Source: Clostridia bacterium (lineage in GTDB: Bacteria; Bacillota; Clostridia; Christensenellales; Borkfalkiaceae). Taken from it: a DNA stretch of 11,293 nucleotides. A model generated the notes under the pieces. It saw only the letters and a program-made list of their open reading frames with translations, was not told the DNA's origin and ran no database searches. A program made the translations under genes and the position numbers. The stretch lies in assembly GCA_017648525.1 (NCBI GenBank), contig JAGCIP010000179.1, positions 1 through 11,293 of the forward strand. Reading direction: 5' to 3'. Numbering within the stretch: position 1 is the first letter of the stretch; every line of letters starts with the position of its first letter. This document shows positions 7,292-11,293 of this stretch, one piece after another.

Positions 7292-8029
7292 GTGAAAACG
7301 GTTTTAATTACGGGCGCAAGCGGTGGAATAGGTAACGCAATTGCAGAAAAATTTGCACTTTGCGGGTTTAAAGTTATCGCTCAGTATAATACGAATAAAA
7401 AGAGCATAGACGATTTAATTAGTCGTCTTTCCTTGCAAGGCGCTAAAGACGCCGTTTTTCCTATGCACGCAGATTTTCGTGATTTAACAACCGTTGACCA
7501 AATGATGAAAATGGTAAACTCGACTTTTGGCGGGGTGGACGTTTTAGTCAATAACGCAGGCGTAAGTCTTTATAAACTTATCACCGAAACTACCGAAAAA
7601 GAATGGGACGATATTTTTGTGTTAAATATGAAAAGCGCATATTATATAACCAACAAAGTGCTTGATTATATGATTGACAAAAAGTGCGGAAAGATAGTTA
7701 ATATCTCGTCTATGTGGGGAATTGCCGGCGCAAGTATGGAAGTTGCCTATTCGGCAAGCAAGTCCGCACTTATCGGCTACACCAAAGCACTTGCAAAGGA
7801 ACTTGCACCAAGCGGAATAAACGTTAACTGCGTTTGCCCAGGAGTTATAGACACACCTATGAACGCAAGTTTTTCAGTTGACGATATTAACGCATTAAAA
7901 GAGCAAACTCCGTTAGGCAGAATAGGTATGCCAAAAGACGTTGCGGAACTCGTATACTTTTTGTGCGGAGAAAATTCGTCGTTTATTACGGGACAGGTAA
8001 TTTCTTGCGACGGTGGGTTTATATTATAA
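7292..8029 (+). CDS. Short-chain dehydrogenase, probable EF-P 5-aminopentanone reductase (YmfI-like)
   Basis: From GTG 7292 the protein has 245 residues, normal for a classical SDR. The NAD(P)-binding TGASGGIG (7-14), NNAG (87-90) and catalytic N112, S140, Y153 and K157 are all present, with CPG and TGQVISCDGG near the end. General SDR oxidoreductase activity is therefore secure. Two blocks are more specific: the segment around the active-site Ser reads SSMWGIAGASMEVAYSASK, and the early strand reads AQYNTN. From memory these resemble YmfI of Bacillus subtilis, which reduces the 5-aminopentanone on EF-P Lys32 to 5-aminopentanol. The gene lies directly downstream of efp, which supports that role. 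The alternative is 3-oxoacyl-ACP reductase FabG, but no other fatty-acid gene is nearby. It heads a unit with malQ, 6 nt downstream. Confidence 0.8.
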   Translation: MKTVLITGASGGIGNAIAEKFALCGFKVIAQYNTNKKSIDDLISRLSLQGAKDAVFPMHADFRDLTTVDQMMKMVNSTFGGVDVLVNNAGVSLYKLITETTEKEWDDIFVLNMKSAYYITNKVLDYMIDKKCGKIVNISSMWGIAGASMEVAYSASKSALIGYTKALAKELAPSGINVNCVCPGVIDTPMNASFSVDDINALKEQTPLGRIGMPKDVAELVYFLCGENSSFITGQVISCDGGFIL

Positions 8030-8035
8030 TTTATT

Positions 8036-9535
8036 ATGCAAAGAAGTTCTGGGATTTTAATGCCGATTTTTTCTTTACCTAACAATTACGGGATAGGAAG
8101 TTTTGGCAAAGAAAGTTATAAATTTATAGATTTTTTAAAAAGGGCAGGACAGACGGTATGGCAGATTTTACCGCTCGTGCAAACGGGGCTTGGTAATTCT
8201 CCCTATTCGTCGGTTTGCTCTTATTCTTTTAATCCCTATTTTATAAGCGTAGATTTACTTAAAGAACAAAATCTCATTACCGAAGAAGAAGCACGCTTTA
8301 CTTTATCAAATAATGACGAGTATATCGATTACGGCAATCTTTACGCCGTAAGATACCCATTGCTTAGAAAAGCGTTTTTGCGATTTAATCGCAATCAAAA
8401 GGACTTCAAAGAATTTTTACTTGAACAAGATTATTACGACTATGCACTTTTTATGGCAATAAAATTTGCGTCTGGGCAAAAACATTTTTACGAGTGGGAA
8501 GACGGGTTTAAGTATAGAGATAAAAAGACGCTTGAAATTTTTAGTAGAGATTACTCAGAAGAAATTTTGTTTTGGCAATTCGTTCAGTTTATTGCAAAAA
8601 AACAATGGACTGCACTAAAAGATTACGCCAACAGAAATTCTATAAAAATTATGGGGGATATGCCCTTATACGTTGCACTTGATAGCGTGGACGTTTGGAA
8701 AAACCCCGAATTATTTAAGTTGGACGAAAATTTGTCGCCTAAAAAGGTCGCTGGCGTACCTCCCGATTATTTTTGCGAAGACGGGCAGTTGTGGGGAAAC
8801 CCTGTTTACGATTACGCTGTTCACCAAAAAGACGGATATAAGTGGTGGGTAAATCGCTTGGAAAAGGCACTTGAAATTTACGACTTGGTTAGAATAGACC
8901 ACTTTAGGGGACTTGATAGATATTACGAGATAGACGCGGGCAAAACCAACGCTAAAGAAGGAGTGTGGATAGACGTTCCATCTTTAGAATTGTTTAGTGC
9001 GATACATCAAAAAATCGACAAAAAAAGGATTGTTGCTGAAGATTTAGGTATGATTGACGACGGCGTTCGTGAACTTTTGAAAACGCTTGACTATCCTGGT
9101 ATGAAAGTTTTATCTTTTGCGTTTGACGGGCAAGACAATAACTTATATTTACCGCAAAGCGTAAACGAAAACAGCGTTTGCTATACGGGAACGCACGATA
9201 ACGATACCTTAATCGGCTTAATAAATTCGTCGTCAGAGTGGGATTTGAATAACCTTAAAAACGGCGTTAAAAAAAGTTTGGAATTGCTAGGAATAGACGG
9301 CGACGTGCAAGATAGCAAAGGTCTTAAAAATGCGATAATCGAGTTGGGTTATAGATGTAAATCAAATCTATTTATAATGCCCATGCAAGATGCACTAGGT
9401 TTGGGCACGGAGTACAGAATAAACGAGCCGGGAACAATAAAAGACCAAAACTGGGCGGTAAGGTTTAAGACGGAAGATTTTAGTAAACAAGTAGCCGATA
9501 AAATTAGAGAATTAACGGAAAAATATAATAGATAG
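8036..9535 (+). CDS. malQ: 4-alpha-glucanotransferase (amylomaltase, GH77)
   Basis: MalQ transfers alpha-1,4-glucan segments between malto-oligosaccharides or to glucose, in cytoplasmic glycogen/maltodextrin metabolism. The 499-residue length is normal. The N-terminus (RSSGILMPIFSLPNNYGIGSFG begins at residue 3) is the classic opening and fixes the start. WQILPL, SPYSS, MGDMPLYVALDSVDVW and GVPPDYF...GQLWGNPVYD follow. The catalytic residues are the nucleophile D288 in VRIDHFRG, the acid/base E335 in VAEDLG and D388 in THDND, close to D293, E340 and D395 of Thermus amylomaltase (numbers from memory). No Shine-Dalgarno sequence is visible in the 6-nt gap or just before it, so translation is probably coupled to the reductase gene. 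No other glycogen gene is in the window. Confidence 0.96.
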   Translation: MQRSSGILMPIFSLPNNYGIGSFGKESYKFIDFLKRAGQTVWQILPLVQTGLGNSPYSSVCSYSFNPYFISVDLLKEQNLITEEEARFTLSNNDEYIDYGNLYAVRYPLLRKAFLRFNRNQKDFKEFLLEQDYYDYALFMAIKFASGQKHFYEWEDGFKYRDKKTLEIFSRDYSEEILFWQFVQFIAKKQWTALKDYANRNSIKIMGDMPLYVALDSVDVWKNPELFKLDENLSPKKVAGVPPDYFCEDGQLWGNPVYDYAVHQKDGYKWWVNRLEKALEIYDLVRIDHFRGLDRYYEIDAGKTNAKEGVWIDVPSLELFSAIHQKIDKKRIVAEDLGMIDDGVRELLKTLDYPGMKVLSFAFDGQDNNLYLPQSVNENSVCYTGTHDNDTLIGLINSSSEWDLNNLKNGVKKSLELLGIDGDVQDSKGLKNAIIELGYRCKSNLFIMPMQDALGLGTEYRINEPGTIKDQNWAVRFKTEDFSKQVADKIRELTEKYNR

Positions 9536-9545
9536 ACGGTGTAAC

Positions 9546-10826
9546 ATGGATAAAGTGATGGAAAATTCAAGTTTTTCAAACGACAAAATAAAGAGAGAAA
9601 AATACGGAAATATGCTCATTTGGGCGTGTTTTTTAGTGTATCTTTTAATGATGGGCAGTAAAAACGCTTACACGGCGGAAATCGTTGAAATTCAAAAGGT
9701 TTTTTCCGTTGATAAAGCGCAAGCAAGCCTTGCCATGACTTATTATTTTATTTTGTACGCTATAATTCAGGTGGTAATTTCACCGATTATGTCCAAAATA
9801 AATTTAAGAATATACATAACGGTAACCGCACTTTTATCTTCTATCGTAACGATAATGCTTGCATACATGGGCTCGATTGAAATGCTTTATCTTTTATGCG
9901 GTATTAACGGTGCTTTGCAAGCGGGAATTTATTCGGGGTGTATGTCCCTTTTAGGTAAATATCTACCGAAAAGCAAACTACCTTTTGCAAATACGATTAT
10001 GTCCGCAGGGACTGCCGCATACGGCGTATTATCATACGGCGTTCCCGCAATTTTCGTGGCAATGGGGCGCTGGGATTTGCCGTTTACAGTAATGGGGGCA
10101 ATGTTTTTTGGCACGGCGTTATTCTTCTTTTACGCCGTAACCCAAATAAGAAAATTTCCACCGCAAATTATTGAAGACCACGGACATATAATAGTTGCTG
10201 ATGAAGAAAAACCGTTATTTGAACTAAAAAACACAAAGGCTAAAACACTCTTTTTCGTAATAGTTTTTGTTTTATCGTTAGTGGGAAGTACAGTTCATTA
10301 CGCTGTGTTTAACTGGATTCCCAACTTATTACACGAAGTGTTCTTTATGCCAGAAGAATACTCAATATTAATAACCTTAATTGCACCGATATTAATGTTT
10401 ATTGGCTCGTTAGTAGGTATAAACTTGTGTGAAAAGTATAAAAACATATTCGCTGTAAGTATGATATCTACGGTGTTGGGTTTAGTTGTTTTTTTGCCTA
10501 TACTTTTCGCTTACGATTTCAATATCGTAATCACTATAATTTTTTTAGTTTTAAACATTTCGATATTAACTTGTGCAAGATGCGTATATTTAGGTGTTAT
10601 GGCGTTTAAGATGCGCAGTCAAATTAATACAGGCGCATACCTTGCTTTTTACAATGCGGTTTCCGCCGTTTCAGCGGGTGTTGCTCCGCCGATTGCAGGA
10701 AAGATAATAGACCTTTATGGATACGGAACTTTGTTTTTTATAGTTTTAATGATAGCGCTTATTTTCCTTGCCGTAAACACAATTCTTACTATATGGTACG
10801 CTAATCTTCAAAAAAAGAATAAATAA
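9546..10826 (+). CDS. Major facilitator superfamily transporter, substrate unknown
   Basis: The 426-residue protein is very hydrophobic, with about 12 membrane helices at roughly 22-40, 61-81, 88-108, 112-134, 150-172, 179-199, 234-256, 272-294, 300-322, 325-347, 362-383 and 394-416. The polar loop at 200-232 splits it into the 6+6 arrangement of the major facilitator superfamily. The N-terminus is short, charged and cytoplasmic, with no signal peptide. Starts are possible at ATG 9546 (GGTG 4 nt upstream) or at ATG 9558; I keep the first. It follows malQ by 10 nt and ends the unit at a terminator. Sugar or oligosaccharide transport is conceivable from the malQ neighbour, and sugar-phosphate or organic-anion antiport is equally possible; nothing in the sequence decides. 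Confidence 0.88.
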   Translation: MDKVMENSSFSNDKIKREKYGNMLIWACFLVYLLMMGSKNAYTAEIVEIQKVFSVDKAQASLAMTYYFILYAIIQVVISPIMSKINLRIYITVTALLSSIVTIMLAYMGSIEMLYLLCGINGALQAGIYSGCMSLLGKYLPKSKLPFANTIMSAGTAAYGVLSYGVPAIFVAMGRWDLPFTVMGAMFFGTALFFFYAVTQIRKFPPQIIEDHGHIIVADEEKPLFELKNTKAKTLFFVIVFVLSLVGSTVHYAVFNWIPNLLHEVFFMPEEYSILITLIAPILMFIGSLVGINLCEKYKNIFAVSMISTVLGLVVFLPILFAYDFNIVITIIFLVLNISILTCARCVYLGVMAFKMRSQINTGAYLAFYNAVSAVSAGVAPPIAGKIIDLYGYGTLFFIVLMIALIFLAVNTILTIWYANLQKKNK

Positions 10827-10831
10827 TTTAG

Positions 10832-10864
10832 TATACCGCTATTATGGCGGTATATTTTATTTTT
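10832..10864 (+). terminator. Intrinsic terminator after the MFS gene
   Basis: An 8-bp perfect stem pairs TATACCGC (10832-10839) with GCGGTATA (10847-10854) around a 7-nt loop, followed by TTTTATTTTT. It begins 5 nt after the stop codon and closes the reductase-malQ-transporter unit. Confidence 0.85.
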
Positions 10865-10892
10865 AACGGGTAATAATTTGGGTAAATTTAAT

Positions 10893-10900
10893 AGAAGGAG
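10893..10900 (+). promoter_or_regulatory. Ribosome binding site of the last gene
   Basis: AGAAGGAG lies 7 nt before ATG 10908. It is the strongest such site in the window and makes this short partial frame credible as a real gene. I found no convincing promoter between the terminator and this site. Confidence 0.8.
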
Positions 10901-10907
10901 ATAAAAA

Positions 10908-11293
10908 ATGAACCCATTTAAAGAATTACCCAAAGACAGTAAAATAAACTATGAAAACTGGGGTGCGCTTGCGGTAAAACCTTACGACAAGAACGCAACT
11001 TCCCCGTATACAAAAACCCGTGTTATATTGATGAACGGCACGGAGTTTGAATCAAACTGGTTTTTACACCACCTAAATAGACATTGTTTAAACAATGATA
11101 TTAGGCGTGTTGCCGCTGAAATTCGCAGGCAAGAACAACAGCAACAAAAAAGAATTTGCGCACTTAAACCGTTAGACGAAAGCATACTTGAAACAACTAT
11201 CGGTTACGAGCAGTTGGCGGTAGATTTGACGGCGGAAATGGCGCAAAAAGAGCCTAATCCTATCGTTAAAGAGCAGTTAGACTTTGCTTTGCT
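10908..11293 (+). CDS. Unrecognised soluble helical protein (3' end missing)
   Basis: The frame is open from ATG 10908 to the window end, giving 128 whole codons. The strong ribosome binding site, the preceding terminator and codon use like its neighbours show it is a gene. The N-terminal half has ENWGALAVKPYDKNATSPYT and the segment RVILMNGTEFESNWFLHHL, with His54, His55 and His59 and Cys60. A charged, glutamine-rich stretch follows (RRQEQQQQKR, 73-82). After it comes an amphipathic helix, ESILETTIGYEQLAVDLTAE (91-110). There is no signal peptide or membrane segment. The Glu/His spacing in predicted long helices faintly recalls ferritin-like proteins, but this is a guess and I assign no function. 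Confidence 0.75.
   Translation, partial: MNPFKELPKDSKINYENWGALAVKPYDKNATSPYTKTRVILMNGTEFESNWFLHHLNRHCLNNDIRRVAAEIRRQEQQQQKRICALKPLDESILETTIGYEQLAVDLTAEMAQKEPNPIVKEQLDFAL

Noticed and set aside
9929..10114. Open frame on the - strand inside the transporter gene
   Set aside because: It is fully covered by the MFS coding frame and has no start signal or motif.
10840..10892. TATTAT and TTTAAT as -10 boxes for the last gene
   Set aside because: TATTAT lies in the terminator loop with no matching -35; TTTAAT would put the transcript start at the ribosome binding site.
10982..11185. Open frame on the - strand near the right edge
   Set aside because: It is a shadow of the + strand gene starting at 10908, which has the strong ribosome binding site.
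1..11293. Mobile element, CRISPR array, phage or defence system
   Set aside because: No direct repeats, terminal inverted repeats, transposase or integrase motifs, or regularly spaced repeats were seen; the genes are mostly housekeeping.

Overview
The window looks like chromosomal DNA of a low-to-moderate GC (about 40% by eye), Gram-positive-type anaerobe, most likely an uncultured member of the Clostridia. Three things point there: the gene order infB-rbfA-nrnA-truB-ribF, typical of Firmicutes; a Bacillus/Clostridia-type EF-P with a PGKG loop; and strong AGGAG-type ribosome binding sites. All genes lie on the + strand. The standard code fits: TAA, TAG and TGA all end genes normally. I see no mobile element, CRISPR array, tRNA or rRNA.

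Region 1 (1-5560) is a tightly packed translation and RNA-maintenance operon. It holds the 3' part of infB, then rbfA, nrnA (oligoribonuclease/pAp phosphatase), truB, ribF and a gene for an endonuclease IV-like TIM-barrel protein. Neighbours overlap by 1, 8, 11 and 8 nt at four junctions, and 3 nt separate nrnA from truB. The endonuclease IV-like gene follows ribF, where rpsO often sits in relatives.

Region 2 (5557-7278) starts with a good sigma-A-type promoter that overlaps the stop codon of region 1. It drives an M24 (Xaa-Pro aminopeptidase-like) gene whose reading frame is cut by two in-frame stops, TAG and TAA. The TAA falls on the codon for the fifth metal-ligand glutamate, and the rest of the C-terminal tail is still readable. 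Next come efp and a clear intrinsic terminator.

Region 3 (7279-10865) is a three-gene unit. The first gene is a short-chain dehydrogenase that resembles YmfI, the EF-P 5-aminopentanone reductase of Bacillus, more than a generic FabG. It is followed by malQ (4-alpha-glucanotransferase) and a 12-TM major facilitator transporter, and the unit ends at a second intrinsic terminator. The ribosome binding site of the reductase gene begins immediately after the U-tract of the efp terminator.

Region 4 (10866-end) opens a new gene with a strong ribosome binding site. It runs off the window and I cannot name it with confidence; a ferritin-like helical protein is a guess.

The most notable points are the doubly interrupted but otherwise preserved M24 peptidase gene, the placing of efp beside a candidate EF-P-modifying reductase, and the endonuclease IV-like gene with a complete trinuclear metal site inside a translation operon.
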